Of a DNA stretch of 51,140 nt, positions 1-8,983 are shown piece by piece; position 1 is the first letter of the stretch; each line of letters starts with the position of its first letter. Origin of the DNA: Paraburkholderia piptadeniae. Its GTDB lineage: Bacteria > Pseudomonadota > Gammaproteobacteria > Burkholderiales > Burkholderiaceae. The stretch covers positions 1 to 51,140 of the forward strand of contig NZ_CYGY02000016.1 in assembly GCF_900007165.1 (NCBI RefSeq), in the 5' to 3' direction. Both the position numbers and the translations under genes were made by a program. The notes below the pieces were generated by a model. The model did not search any database. It was given only the letters and a program-made list of their open reading frames with translations, and was not told where the DNA came from.

Positions 1-198
1 TTTCACCCCAACTGCCTATGGGACAAGGACAAACTCGTCCCTCTGCTACTGGAACTTCGGGTTAGCTGCGGCAGTGAAGCTTCCACATTCAACGATGCGC
101 ACAAAGACGCGCATCTGACTAAAAGTATCCATCCTGCTTCCTTGTCGTTTTGTGATACGCCAGAGGAAAATTCTTCCGCTTGGGCCCGACAACAAAGA

Positions 199-232
199 AG
201 CCGGCACGAGCGTTTGCCCGTGCCGGCTTTTG
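199..232 (-). terminator. Hairpin terminator downstream of the MFS gene
   Basis: A perfect 10-bp inverted repeat (AGCCGGCACG / CGTGCCGGCT, loop about 10 nt) lies 21 bases past the stop of the minus-strand transporter gene. On the minus strand it is followed by a T-rich stretch, and T residues also follow on the plus strand, so it may work both ways. Nothing else recognisable was seen in positions 1-252. Confidence 0.7.
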
Positions 233-252
233 ACCTCGGAGAAGCGGTGACG

Positions 253-1560
253 CTATCGGCGACGACTGTCCACGAGGGTGGCAGGAACAAAGAGGACAAG
301 AAGTCCGCCGATGACGAGGCTTACCGCAAGCGCGAGCACCCCAGCACCTGCCGAGCCGGATGCCTGCTTGATGACACCAATCAGCGACGGGCTGACAACG
401 CCGGAAATGCTGCCGACCGAGTTGGCGAGTGCCAACCCTGCGGCGGCAGTTGCGCCGCCGAGGAAGGCGGGAGGAATTACCCAGAACTGCGAGATGGTGG
501 TCATCACGCCCATTGTGCCCACCGTCAACGCAATCATCGCCGCCAGGGTCGAGCCCGAGAACCATACGCTCATCGCGAGGCCGAATGCACCGACGAGTCC
601 CGGGACAATCAGATGCCAGCGACGTTCGCCGGTGCGGTCCGAGTTGTGACTCACTAACACCATGGCAAGCGCGCCCGCGGCGTAGGGAACCGCAGTCAGC
701 AAGCCTACATGGAACGGGTCAGACACGCCGCTCGACTTAATCAGAGTAGGAAGCCAGAAGCTGACGCCATACAAGCCCATTGTGTAGAAGAAGTAGATGG
801 CGCTGACCAGAAGCACCTTCGGGCTGAGCAGACCGTCCTTCAGGGAATGCAGGGCGCTCGCCGGCGCTTCTTCTTTGAGCTTCTCTTCAATCAAATCCTT
901 CTGGTCTTCGCTCAGCCACGTTGCGTCTCGCACCTTGTCGTCGAGATAGAGAAATGCGGCGACTCCCAGAAGCGCGGTTGGCACGCCCTCGACTAGGAAC
1001 AGCCATTGCCAGCCGGCAAAGCCGTGCGCACCATTGAACGCCGTCATAATCCAACCGGAGAGCGGGCCACCGATGACGCCAGACATTGGGATGCCCGTAA
1101 GGAAAAGCGCGGTAACTTTTGAGCGCCGTGATGCAGGGAACCAGTACGTCAGGTAGAGCACAATGGCTGGAAAGAAGCCAGCTTCCGCGACGCCCAGAAG
1201 AAACCGCATGAAGTAGAACATCGTCGGCGTTTTGACGAACATCATTGCGGCAGAGATAAGACCCCATGTAACCATGATTCGCGCAATCCAGCGTCGCGGA
1301 CCGACGCGCAAAAGCAGCAGATTGCTTGGAACTTCGAAGAGCAGATATCCGACAAAAAAGACACTTGCACCAAATCCGTAGACTGCCTCGCTGAAGCCAA
1401 GGTCGCTGAGCATTTGCAACTTGGCGAATGCGACGTTGATGCGGTCGAGATAGGCGAACAGGTAACAGACAAAGAGGAACGGTAGTAGGCGCCACGTCGC
1501 TTTCGTAAAAGCAGACGTGTCCGCGCTTTCCACGTAGGTGGCTGGGCTGTGGGAACTCAC
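253..1560 (-). CDS. MFS transporter, anion:cation symporter (ACS) type
   Basis: A 435-residue inner-membrane transporter of the major facilitator superfamily. The N-terminus (WRLLPFLFVCYLFAYLDRIN, residues 23-42) is the first helix and loop typical of the anion:cation symporter group, which includes tartrate, phthalate and 4-hydroxyphenylacetate carriers. The rest is a regular series of about twelve hydrophobic segments with a central hydrophilic loop near residues 205-245, and length is normal for the family. It is the distal gene of a minus-strand series with the aldolase-like gene, the reductase and the Rieske oxygenase, so import of an organic-acid or aromatic substrate for that pathway is the likely job (inference). 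The ATG lies beside a purine-rich stretch (CAGGAGACAT). The substrate cannot be read from sequence. Confidence 0.9.
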   Translation of the reverse strand: MSSHSPATYVESADTSAFTKATWRLLPFLFVCYLFAYLDRINVAFAKLQMLSDLGFSEAVYGFGASVFFVGYLLFEVPSNLLLLRVGPRRWIARIMVTWGLISAAMMFVKTPTMFYFMRFLLGVAEAGFFPAIVLYLTYWFPASRRSKVTALFLTGIPMSGVIGGPLSGWIMTAFNGAHGFAGWQWLFLVEGVPTALLGVAAFLYLDDKVRDATWLSEDQKDLIEEKLKEEAPASALHSLKDGLLSPKVLLVSAIYFFYTMGLYGVSFWLPTLIKSSGVSDPFHVGLLTAVPYAAGALAMVLVSHNSDRTGERRWHLIVPGLVGAFGLAMSVWFSGSTLAAMIALTVGTMGVMTTISQFWVIPPAFLGGATAAAGLALANSVGSISGVVSPSLIGVIKQASGSAGAGVLALAVSLVIGGLLVLFVPATLVDSRRR

Positions 1561-1685
1561 ATATGTCTCCTGGGGGCCTTCCTGTAAGCGGCGGGCGACC
1601 TATTTTTTGACTCTTCTCCGCCGGCGTTTGATTCGTACGTGCGTCAGAAGAACGGCGCGAACGAACCGGGCACTGCGCTCTATGC

Positions 1686-2541
1686 TCAGTCGAACATGTC
1701 TTGCTGGGTATTGACCAGGTCGCTCCAGATGGTCTGGAAGTGCAACCAGCCAATGTAGTCGCTGCCCACGTGCTCACGGCTGTAGCGCGCGCGTTCCGGC
1801 GTGACTTCCTTCGGCGTAATGCCGGTGGCTTCAATCATCAACTGCTGCTGGCAGCAGCGCTCCAGCGCGATGAACCAGAAGGCGGCCGAATCGATGCTGT
1901 GACGGCTAGCGGTAAGGAGCCCGTGGTTCTGGTGGATGGCAGCCTTCACTCCTGCGAATGCGTTGGCAACCTTGTTGCCGCCCTTGACTTCGACCGCGAC
2001 CTTGCCGGCCTCTTCGCCAATGACGACGTGGTCCTCAAAAAATGCAGCAGCATCTTGCGAAATCGGCGCCAGCGGCCTGCCGAGCGAGGCGAATGCCGTG
2101 CCGTACGTCGTGTGTGCGTGGCACATGGCGACGAATGTCTTGATGCTGCTCATGCACAGCTGCGTGCAGGACGAAGCCTGCGCGGTTAATGGCGTATTCG
2201 CCTTCGACGACATTGCCCTGGTGGTCGGCACAGATGAGGTTGGACATCTTCACTTGCGAGAAGTGAACGGCCATCGGGTTCGTCCAGTACAGGCTCGGGT
2301 TCTCCGGGTCGCGAACCGTCAGGTGACCGGCGAAGCCATAGTCATAACCTTGGAGGGCGAACGCGCGGCACGCGGCAACCAGACGCTCCTTCAAATGGGT
2401 ACGATGCTCCTGGACGCTTTTGAATTTGGGCATCGTGGGGAAAATCAGTCCTTCCTGGTCCGGCTCGTAAATCGAGACTCTGCCCGGCTTGAGAATCGAT
2501 TCCTGCCTGCTTTCCGATTGCGCTTCAGCGACTGTAGACAT
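1686..2541 (-). pseudogene. Class II aldolase/adducin family gene, frameshifted
   Basis: Two overlapping minus-strand frames together encode one class II aldolase/adducin protein of about 284 residues (RhaD/FucA/AraD-like fold, zinc-dependent). The first frame runs from ATG 2541, preceded by AAGGAG, through GFAGHLTVRDPE and VLHAAVHEQHQDI. The second resumes with VAMCHAHTTYGTAFASLG, the metal-binding His motif. Removing one base, the G at about 2133, joins them exactly (HQDI-VAMCHAH), so a single-base insertion explains the break. The later IHQNHGLL motif, the second His site, is intact. Family members are aldolases, epimerases or decarboxylases, including decarboxylases of aromatic-acid pathways, which fits the oxygenase neighbours. 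It is either a recent pseudogene or a sequencing error. An alternative upstream ATG at 2604 lacks a good ribosome-binding site. Confidence 0.85.
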
Positions 2542-2605
2542 CACATGCTCCTTTATCGAGTGGGGGAACGCGTAGACAAACGATGGCTGTTCGGAATGCG
2601 TCAAT

Positions 2606-2621
2606 GATATGCACGCATATC
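2606..2621. promoter_or_regulatory. Palindrome upstream of the aldolase-like gene
   Basis: GATATGC-AC-GCATATC is a 16-bp inverted repeat with perfect 7-bp arms. It lies 65 bases upstream of the aldolase-like start, next to a very AT-rich tract (about 2617-2660) that could hold the minus-strand promoter. It looks like a repressor operator. Its regulator is unknown; the GntR protein encoded at 6702 is one candidate. The rest of 2622-2840 shows nothing else. Confidence 0.45.
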
Positions 2622-2840
2622 TAATTAGTATTGCTTATATATAAAAATTGATTTCACTAGGTAAAACGGAATGTGACTACCACTTCAAAATCAGGCCAAC
2701 ACCTCCTCGGCTGATGCCTTGACGTCAGCCATTAGCGTTTTAGTTTTCCAAATTTATGCACACGTGGGCGCGTATTTGCGCGATAACGCGTCGAAGTCGA
2801 ACTACGTGGGGCACGCAGTTCGGGTTGAGTTTGTTCGTGG

Positions 2841-3851
2841 TTACAGGTCCAGCACCAAGGTCTTGCTCACCGGTCTGGAGACGCAAATGGTGAGGAATTC
2901 CTTGCGGTCGTCGTCATCCAGGATGAAGTCGTTATGCTCGACTTCGCCTTCGAGATAGCGAACCTTGCAGGTTGCGCACAAGCCGGCGCAGCATGAGGTC
3001 GGAACTTCGATACCCGACTCATTCAGCGCTTCGCTAAAGTTCTGATTGGGTCCGACATGTACGACCAGGCCCGTGCTGGCAATGGTGACGTCACATCCGT
3101 CCTGATTTTCAGTGCAAGTGGGCTCCCGCTTTGGCTGCTCCGGCGCCTTGAAATGCTCGAAGTGCACGGTGCCGTTCGGCCAATGACTTACCGCGTCAGC
3201 ACAAGCCGCCATGAATCCGCCCGGGCCGCAGTAATGAACATGCGTGCCTGGCGTGGGCTCGCTCAACAGCGCGCGTAAGTCCAGGCGGTTCGCCTCTTCG
3301 CCGTCGTCAAAGTGATAACGGAGCTTTCCTGAGCGCTGCATGCGTTCCAGCTCGGGGCCGAAGGCCGCTGCTTCCGCGCTTCGGGCGCAGTAGTGCATCA
3401 CAAAATCAACGCCGCGCTCTTCCAGTTCGTGTGCCATTGCCTTCAACGGCGTGACGCCGATGCCGCCCGCAATCAGGATGACCTTGTTCGCTTCTTCGGA
3501 AAGCGCAAAATGGTTACGGGGCTTGCTGATGGTGACAATGTCCCCAGCGGCGATGCTTTCATGAACGGCGCGCGAGCCGCCACGACCATTATCGTCCTTG
3601 AGCACGGCGATGACGTAGCGATTGCGCTCGGCGGGCGAGTTGCAGAGCGAGTACTGTCTGATGACACCGTTCTTCAGGTGGATGTCGATGTGCGAACCGG
3701 CTTCGAAGCGGGGTAACGGCTTTCCGCTCGGGCTTGTGAACTCGTACGAATTGATGCCTTTGCCTTCGTAGCGTATCTGCTTCACCCGAACATCGAGCGT
3801 CCCGGTTTCGATGTCTTGAACCGCTTCTTCTCTTTCCAATACTGTGTCCAT
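2841..3851 (-). CDS. Phthalate-dioxygenase-reductase-type oxidoreductase (FMN/NAD/[2Fe-2S])
   Basis: A 336-residue electron-transfer reductase of the phthalate dioxygenase reductase / VanB family. It passes electrons from NAD(P)H through FMN and a plant-type [2Fe-2S] centre to a partner oxygenase. Domains in order: flavin-binding barrel (about residues 20-115, with the RQYSLCN flavin motif), NAD-binding domain (about 118-235, with ILIAGGIGVTPLKAM and HYCGPGGFM), and a C-terminal ferredoxin domain (about 250-336) with Cys-x4-Cys-x2-Cys (SCCAGLCATCKV) and the distal FLTICVSRP Cys. Length and order match the family. It lies 90 bases downstream of the Rieske oxygenase gene on the same strand, so it is very probably its dedicated reductase. 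The ATG at 3851 is preceded by AGGAAG. Confidence 0.93.
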   Translation of the reverse strand: MDTVLEREEAVQDIETGTLDVRVKQIRYEGKGINSYEFTSPSGKPLPRFEAGSHIDIHLKNGVIRQYSLCNSPAERNRYVIAVLKDDNGRGGSRAVHESIAAGDIVTISKPRNHFALSEEANKVILIAGGIGVTPLKAMAHELEERGVDFVMHYCARSAEAAAFGPELERMQRSGKLRYHFDDGEEANRLDLRALLSEPTPGTHVHYCGPGGFMAACADAVSHWPNGTVHFEHFKAPEQPKREPTCTENQDGCDVTIASTGLVVHVGPNQNFSEALNESGIEVPTSCCAGLCATCKVRYLEGEVEHNDFILDDDDRKEFLTICVSRPVSKTLVLDL

Positions 3852-3941
3852 GGTCTCTTCCTTCCTGGCGAGTCACCAGCCGCGGCTGTAGGCGGCTGGT
3901 ACCGGTGCGCACCGCCTCGTAGGAGTGGCGCGCCCGCCTTA

Positions 3942-5486
3942 TCAGCTCTTGAGTGACTGCTCGAGTTCTTCGAACTTGTTGCGTACGAACTCGCCGCGTT
4001 CTTCGCCCTTCATACTGTCGCTTTCGGTCAGAATTTGGACGACCGTCTTCAGAACCTTGCGACGACGCGCGACTTCTTCTTCAACTGTTGCGCCCTCGGC
4101 GATTTCGAAGACGTTGCCTAAGCAGAAGCTGTTGGGGGCGCCTCCCAGTTCACGGAACCATTCAGCGAAACCTTGCGCGGACGCCGCTGCATTCGTGCCG
4201 CGGACTGCGTCGCGCAGCATCTTGCGGAACTGATAGAGGCCCGCATCGAACTTCGTCGGATTTTCGAGCGCATGTATTGCGATGGGGCGCTGGCTGATGA
4301 TGGCTTCGTAGTCGCCCGGTGCGTATTGAGCCTGCTTGTAAATCGTGCGCTCACGATGATTCGGCGGAATCGGCGGCATGTCTTCGAGCTTGTATTTGCC
4401 GAAGCGCTCCGGACGGCGCATCGCGACCTGACCTTCGAGGAAGTCGATGGTCTCGTAGCCGACCATTTCCTTGTTACCCACGCCGCGGGTGTCGATGCCC
4501 GGGCCCATGACGCGCCAGCCAATCATCTTGCTGTTTTCGTCGTCGACGGGCACGGTCCAGCGGATGATGTGGAAGCGGCTGAAGTACTTTTTCTTCGAAC
4601 CGTCTTCGGACGTGTATGCATGCAGGCTCAGGTTCGGAAGAACCTGATGCTGGACGCGCACAAAGAGCCTGTCCTTGTTGACACGACGCGCGCCGGCACA
4701 CGCCAGACTGCGACCGCCTTGAACCGGCACGAAATTCATGTCGGGAGCCACTTCCATCGACGCAGCACCGACTTCGTCGAACGTCGTACCTTGGTAGTTA
4801 CCGTCGACAACGTTCTTGCCGGCGTGCAGGGCCGTGGGGTGATAGTTGTCCGCTGCGTTGTCTTGAACCTGCAGCCAGTTGCAGTGCTGGAAGTTGCTGT
4901 ACGGGACGAGTTCGTCGCCAGGCATCACCGTGTAATCGCCTTCCCATTCCGGGAACGGCGGCTCTTCTTCCGGCGGGCCCATGTAGGCAAAGACCAGACC
5001 ATTGCGCTCAACGGCTTTGTACGCGCCCTGACGAATTGAATATGCGTACTTCTCGGCTTCCTTCTCTTCGCCCTTCGGGAACGGGACGTGGAGGCACGCG
5101 CCGTCTACATCGAACACCATTCCGTGATAGCAGCACATGATGCCGCGCTCCTGGATAGCACCATATTCAAGCGAGGCACCGCGGTGAACGCAGTGCGCAT
5201 GCAGCACGCCGACGCGGCCGCTCTTGTCGCGGAATGCGACGAGTTCTTCATTCAGTATCTTGAGGAAGCGGGGCGTGTCGGTCAGTTCCATCGACATACA
5301 CACTGGATGCCAGAAGCGGCGCATGAATTCGCCCGTCGGCGTCCCCGGACCCGTTTCCGTCAGTTCAGGGTCGTGCTCCGGCGTCCGATTCGTGTAGTAA
5401 CCGCCGAACGGAATAAGCTTCTTGGCGACCGGAGCCGAACCTCCGGTGTGCTTCTGGTCATCCATCTTTTCCGATTTGACGCTCAT
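3942..5486 (-). CDS. Rieske non-heme iron oxygenase, alpha subunit (phthalate 4,5-dioxygenase-like)
   Basis: A 514-residue ring-hydroxylating or O-demethylating oxygenase component. The Rieske [2Fe-2S] ligands are C99-x-H101 (HCVHRGASL) and C118-x2-H121 (CCYHG). The catalytic iron site is marked by DNYHPTALH (H216 and H221). This arrangement and the size resemble the phthalate 4,5-dioxygenase group, whose members work with a PDR-type reductase and no beta subunit. That matches the gene directly downstream. The first 30 residues are charged and extra to the Rieske domain. The ATG at 5486 is preceded by a good purine-rich site (TTGGAGGCTGG). It is probably the first gene of the minus-strand catabolic series. 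The substrate is not determinable; an aromatic acid or ether is likely. Confidence 0.92.
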   Translation of the reverse strand: MSVKSEKMDDQKHTGGSAPVAKKLIPFGGYYTNRTPEHDPELTETGPGTPTGEFMRRFWHPVCMSMELTDTPRFLKILNEELVAFRDKSGRVGVLHAHCVHRGASLEYGAIQERGIMCCYHGMVFDVDGACLHVPFPKGEEKEAEKYAYSIRQGAYKAVERNGLVFAYMGPPEEEPPFPEWEGDYTVMPGDELVPYSNFQHCNWLQVQDNAADNYHPTALHAGKNVVDGNYQGTTFDEVGAASMEVAPDMNFVPVQGGRSLACAGARRVNKDRLFVRVQHQVLPNLSLHAYTSEDGSKKKYFSRFHIIRWTVPVDDENSKMIGWRVMGPGIDTRGVGNKEMVGYETIDFLEGQVAMRRPERFGKYKLEDMPPIPPNHRERTIYKQAQYAPGDYEAIISQRPIAIHALENPTKFDAGLYQFRKMLRDAVRGTNAAASAQGFAEWFRELGGAPNSFCLGNVFEIAEGATVEEEVARRRKVLKTVVQILTESDSMKGEERGEFVRNKFEELEQSLKS

Positions 5487-5610
5487 GTCTTCCAGCCTCC
5501 AATGATTGATAGGGACCGCACTCAGGTGTTTTTCGCCCAGAACCGTCTACTGACCACCGTGTTCTGAACTCTGTATCCAAAGATTAAGCGCGCACTACGC
5601 TTGTGTCTCT

Positions 5611-5626
5611 ATGGGTAAACACCCAT
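5611..5626. promoter_or_regulatory. Inverted repeat upstream of the Rieske oxygenase gene
   Basis: ATGGGT-AAAC-ACCCAT has perfect 6-bp arms and lies 125 bases upstream of the oxygenase start. The surrounding 5487-6048 gap carries no recognisable gene. The dyad is a candidate activator or repressor site for the oxygenase operon. No known operator was matched with certainty. Confidence 0.35.
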
Positions 5627-6048
5627 GCGAGGGATTTTCGCGGTCTAGGGAGGCGCTCAGAAGCGCCATCTAATAATGAGCGCCGCCTTCAGCGGAGCGA
5701 TGGAGCGATGGTGATAAGCCTTTGAATTTATGTATTTTCAAGGAGCGCTTTGTATCGAATTGCAAGGCAGAAACATGAATCCGCGTCGGCTACGAGGTCT
5801 TTATGCTGCTGGCTGAAAAGGTCCTTCCGATTCTGAGCACAAGTGCGCACGTGGCTTTCACCTCACATTCAAGGTTCTGGCTCTCGGCCTTGACCGAACG
5901 TCTTTGACGCGTCCTCGGTGTTTGTACCGATATGCTGGCCCTCGTCGAAGACCTTACGCTGTTTGGATACAGTAGTCGGTAGTCGGAATTCATATCTTCG
6001 GCAAGCGGCGACTACTGCAATCTGGAACAAAGGGAGGACTGCGGTGAG

Positions 6049-6594
6049 ATGCCTGATTACCTGATGGTGTCCGAAGGGGCGGCGCCTGCCCGGATGGCAC
6101 AACCGATTGGCGAGACGGGCTTTTCATTCAAAGACAGTGAACGGCCCAATTCGGCGCTTACTTCGTGGATTCACGCAGAGGCGATTCCACAGACCGCGCG
6201 CGCCGTCTTGCAATCAAATGAGCAGTTCGAAGGGCTTACGGGACTGATACGTGTGCTGACTGAGACTGACGCTTTCGGTCGGTTTCGCGCCGGGTGGATT
6301 CTGGGTCGGACGGCGCGTGGGCTAACGTCGATTGTCGTGCGGGATGCGAATCACTGCAGCGCGAAAGGCTTGCTTGATGACGCCGCATTCGGCGTTAGAC
6401 AAGCCGAGCGGTATTGCGCGACTTCTGCTGTCCTTCTGGTCCAGCAAAGTGATTCGAACGGTGGTCGCAAGGCACGGGAGGCGCTTGAAAGCGCGTTCAT
6501 GGCAAGTTATGTGCAACCGGACTTATTGTACGAATCCGGGCTCCATTCGGAAATCCCGCTCTGGTTTGCGTGCTTGTCCCCAGTCGTCCGTTGA
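6049..6594 (+). CDS. Possible hypothetical protein (doubtful)
   Basis: An open frame of 181 codons between the divergent oxygenase operon and the GntR gene. A purine-rich AAAGGGAGGAC lies 13-23 bases before the ATG. I recognise no family, signal peptide or motif. Composition is unremarkable, and codon third positions are less GC-biased than in the neighbouring confirmed genes. Competing frames on both strands across 6320-6760 also stay open. It may be a genuine orphan gene, a decayed gene, or chance. It is listed because the region would otherwise be an unexplained 1.2-kb gap. Confidence 0.25.
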   Translation: MPDYLMVSEGAAPARMAQPIGETGFSFKDSERPNSALTSWIHAEAIPQTARAVLQSNEQFEGLTGLIRVLTETDAFGRFRAGWILGRTARGLTSIVVRDANHCSAKGLLDDAAFGVRQAERYCATSAVLLVQQSDSNGGRKAREALESAFMASYVQPDLLYESGLHSEIPLWFACLSPVVR

Positions 6595-6701
6595 TATCGA
6601 ATGGGCAGCAACTCAATCTGTCCCCTTTGATTTCAGACAACCCATCGCGCCTGGCAATGCTGGTAAGCTGACAGTATTCAGTATCCACAGCGCTTATCAT
6701 C

Positions 6702-7394
6702 ATGCCAGCAAAACTCTTGAAGTTGCAGTCGCGACCAGATTATGTAGACGAAGTCTATAGGGTGCTGCTTGACGCCATTAGCGAGGGCTCGCTTGCTCCG
6801 GGAACGCGCATTGTTCAGGAGGAAATCGCCGAGCAACTCGCCGTATCTCGCTCCCCTGTGCTACAGGCATTCCGCCTTTTGAAGAAAGACGGTCTGGTCG
6901 AGGACGCGCCTGGGCGTGGGTTGCAAGTTGCCCCGCTTGATGCGCGACGAGTCGGTCACCTCTACGAACTGAGAGGCGCGCTGGACGCTCTTGCTGCCCG
7001 TCTCGCCGCAAAGCGGCGGGTGAAGTTAGACAAGTCTTTGATTGCTAACGGCCGCAAGGCGTCGAAGGGTGGCGACATCAAAGCCATGATTGAGGCAGAC
7101 ATGGCATTCCACGCTGCTATTTATTCTGCGTCCGGGAATCCACTGATAGTTGAGAATGCACGTCTTCATTGGATTCATCTGAGACGTGTGATGGGAGCCG
7201 TGCACCAGGTAGTTGGCCAGCGCAAGACCGTCTGGGACGAACACGCAGCAATCGCAGAAGCTATAGCGGATGGCAACGAGGCGCTTGCAGCGGAACTCAG
7301 CATGCGGCACACAGAATTCGCGCGAGAAAACCTGGTTCAGCACATGACCGCGTCAGCCGCCGCTGAAGGTAGTGCTCAAGGTTCGGCCACCTGA
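6702..7394 (+). CDS. GntR family transcriptional regulator, FCD (FadR) subfamily
   Basis: A 230-residue regulator. An N-terminal winged helix-turn-helix (about residues 15-80, with EEIAEQLAVSRSPVLQAFRL) is followed by an all-helical FCD ligand-binding domain (about 90-210). Metal- and ligand-site His residues are visible in DMAFHAAIYSASGNPL and in the later DEHAAIAEAI and MRHTEF segments. FCD regulators sense small carboxylates, often the substrate of an adjacent pathway. Lying next to the oxygenase cluster, it is the obvious candidate regulator for it (inference). The start ATG lacks a clear Shine-Dalgarno sequence, so the true start could differ slightly. Confidence 0.9.
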   Translation: MPAKLLKLQSRPDYVDEVYRVLLDAISEGSLAPGTRIVQEEIAEQLAVSRSPVLQAFRLLKKDGLVEDAPGRGLQVAPLDARRVGHLYELRGALDALAARLAAKRRVKLDKSLIANGRKASKGGDIKAMIEADMAFHAAIYSASGNPLIVENARLHWIHLRRVMGAVHQVVGQRKTVWDEHAAIAEAIADGNEALAAELSMRHTEFARENLVQHMTASAAAEGSAQGSAT

Positions 7395-7531
7395 CACATA
7401 GCCGATACATCAAAACGACAGCGCGCTCGCGAGTTGACTGGTCTCTTGGTGCTCTCGTATATTGCCGGCGCTTCACGGTATCGCTTTATCCGTGCGAATA
7501 CAACCTGTGAACTGATGCGAAATAGCGCATG

Positions 7532-7558
7532 AAAAAGCCCGCTTGAAAAGCGGGCTTC
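7532..7558 (-). terminator. Rho-independent terminator, minus strand
   Basis: On the minus strand GAAGCCCGCTTTTCAAGCGG continues into GCTTTTT. It forms an AAGCCCGC/GCGGGCTT stem followed by five T residues, just past the decayed HU-like frame. It probably once terminated that gene and may still end transcripts coming from dadX. Confidence 0.8.
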
Positions 7559-7574
7559 CGTGAATCAGCGTGTA

Positions 7575-7807
7575 ACGTTTTTTCCTTCAGCTTCTTGAGC
7601 GCACGTACGTTCAGACGTACAGTCGCCGGCTTGGCGTCAATCCAGCGCTCTTCACCCGTGCACCGGTCCTTGCCAATACGCTCCTTCGCCGGAACTTGCT
7701 GGACGTCAATCTTGAACAGGCCCAGCAGCGTGAGTTCGCTAGCTGTATTCTTGCGAACGGCACCAAGTAGGTCGCGTGATTTTCGTAGTACGGGCCCGCC
7801 ACCGTTT
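7575..7807 (-). pseudogene. Decayed HU-family DNA-binding protein gene
   Basis: A minus-strand frame without any start codon reads LLGAVRKNTASELTLLGLFK, IDVQQVPAKERIGKDRCTGE, ERWIDAKPATVRLNVRALKK, then LKE. This matches the C-terminal two-thirds of the HU/IHF-like proteins common in Burkholderiales, which carry a FTLPGLLK / VPAK / FTGEERW / AKPAT / RALKKLK pattern. The N-terminal dimerisation half is absent, a stop codon stands at the left limit of the frame, and the usual basic arm is altered (GKDRCTGE). It lies between dadX and its own intact terminator. It is a relic with no expected product. Confidence 0.7.
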
Positions 7808-7813
7808 TAACGA

Positions 7814-8884
7814 CTATTCCGCGACCATGACAGGCACCCGACGTGCCAGCGCACACATCAGCTCGTAGCCTATCGTGCCCGCTGAAGCGGCAACATCGTC
7901 TATCTTCACCTGTTCACCCCACAGCTCGACTTTTGAACCGATGCCCGCATTAGGGCATGGCGTCAGGTCGACGGTAAGCATGTCCATGGAGACTCTTCCG
8001 ACAGTGTGTGTCATTACACCGTCTACCGAAACAGGAGTACCGGTTGGAGCGTGCCGTGGGTAGCCATCAGCGTATCCGCAGGCAACAACTCCGATTCGGG
8101 TTTCGCGTTCGGTTTTATAGGTACGTGCGTAACCTACTGTCTCACCGGCAAGCATTGTCTGTGTTCCGATAATCTCACTGCTTAGCGTCATCGATGCGCG
8201 GAGCGGAATATCCGCGATATCAACCGCGCGACCAGACGGCGAACCGCCATAGAGCACAATTCCCGGTCTAACCCACTCACGATGAGCGCGCTTGTGCCAC
8301 ATGGTGGCGGCCGAGTTCGACAGGCTGCGGGCGCCGGGGATATCGCGAGTCGCACGGTCGAAACTGTGTAGTTGCCAATCGACTTCGCCTTCGTCGGCAT
8401 TGGCGAAGTGAGTCATGAGCGAAACGGCACCGATGCCTGGCGAGGCCGAAGCGCGTTCCCATGCTTCGCGAAAGTTCTCCCGTGCGAATCCGAGTCGGTT
8501 CATACCCGAATTCATCTTCAGATAGATGTCAATCGGGCGGTTCGGCTTCGCGGCGACAATGAGTTCACGTTGTTCGTCACAATGGACGGCCACGGTCAAA
8601 TCGAATTCTTCCGCTACCTTCACGTCATTGCAATTGAAGATTCCCTCAAGCAGAAGGACGGGCTTCTTCCATCCTAACTGACGAACCCGCACGGCTTCGT
8701 CGAGGTCGAGCAATGCAATGCCGTCTGCAGCTTCGAGGCCGGGGTATATACGTTCAATTCCATGTCCGTATGCATTCGCCTTTACGACAGCCCAGATGCG
8801 TGAATCCGGGGCCCGCTGTCGGACGACCTTGAGATTGTGTTGTACAGCCTTCGGGTGAATGTACGCGTTGATTGGGCGCGGCAT
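7814..8884 (-). CDS. dadX: Alanine racemase, catabolic type
   Basis: A fold-type III PLP racemase of 356 residues that interconverts L- and D-alanine in the cytoplasm. The PLP lysine is K35 in [10 protein letters not shown]. The second catalytic residue is the Tyr of the GYARTY segment (about residue 253). DMLTVD and the C-terminal YELMCAL stretch are also typical. ATG 8884 (MPRPINAY) is chosen over an ATG 48 bases upstream because it starts at the conserved N-terminus and follows AAGAGAAA. It lies 99 bases downstream of dadA on the same strand, the classical dad operon order. With DadA it converts L-alanine, and possibly other L-amino acids, to the 2-oxo acid via the D-isomer. Confidence 0.93.
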   Translation of the reverse strand: MPRPINAYIHPKAVQHNLKVVRQRAPDSRIWAVVKANAYGHGIERIYPGLEAADGIALLDLDEAVRVRQLGWKKPVLLLEGIFNCNDVKVAEEFDLTVAVHCDEQRELIVAAKPNRPIDIYLKMNSGMNRLGFARENFREAWERASASPGIGAVSLMTHFANADEGEVDWQLHSFDRATRDIPGARSLSNSAATMWHKRAHREWVRPGIVLYGGSPSGRAVDIADIPLRASMTLSSEIIGTQTMLAGETVGYARTYKTERETRIGVVACGYADGYPRHAPTGTPVSVDGVMTHTVGRVSMDMLTVDLTPCPNAGIGSKVELWGEQVKIDDVAASAGTIGYELMCALARRVPVMVAE

Positions 8885-8983
8885 GATTTTCTCTTCAAGG
8901 CAAGTTGCGAACGATATGTTCTGAGGCAGCACGCTGAACGTAGCCGGAACCGCCTCGGGACAGATGCGACGGCAGGGCGACGC

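Noticed and set aside
887..1834. A 315-codon minus-strand frame across the MFS and aldolase genes.
   Set aside because: Overlaps a clear MFS transporter in another frame; composition is Arg/Ser-rich, as expected of a shadow frame in GC-rich DNA.
4173..5039. A 288-codon plus-strand frame.
   Set aside because: Antisense to the Rieske oxygenase, which has all its metal-ligand motifs on the other strand.
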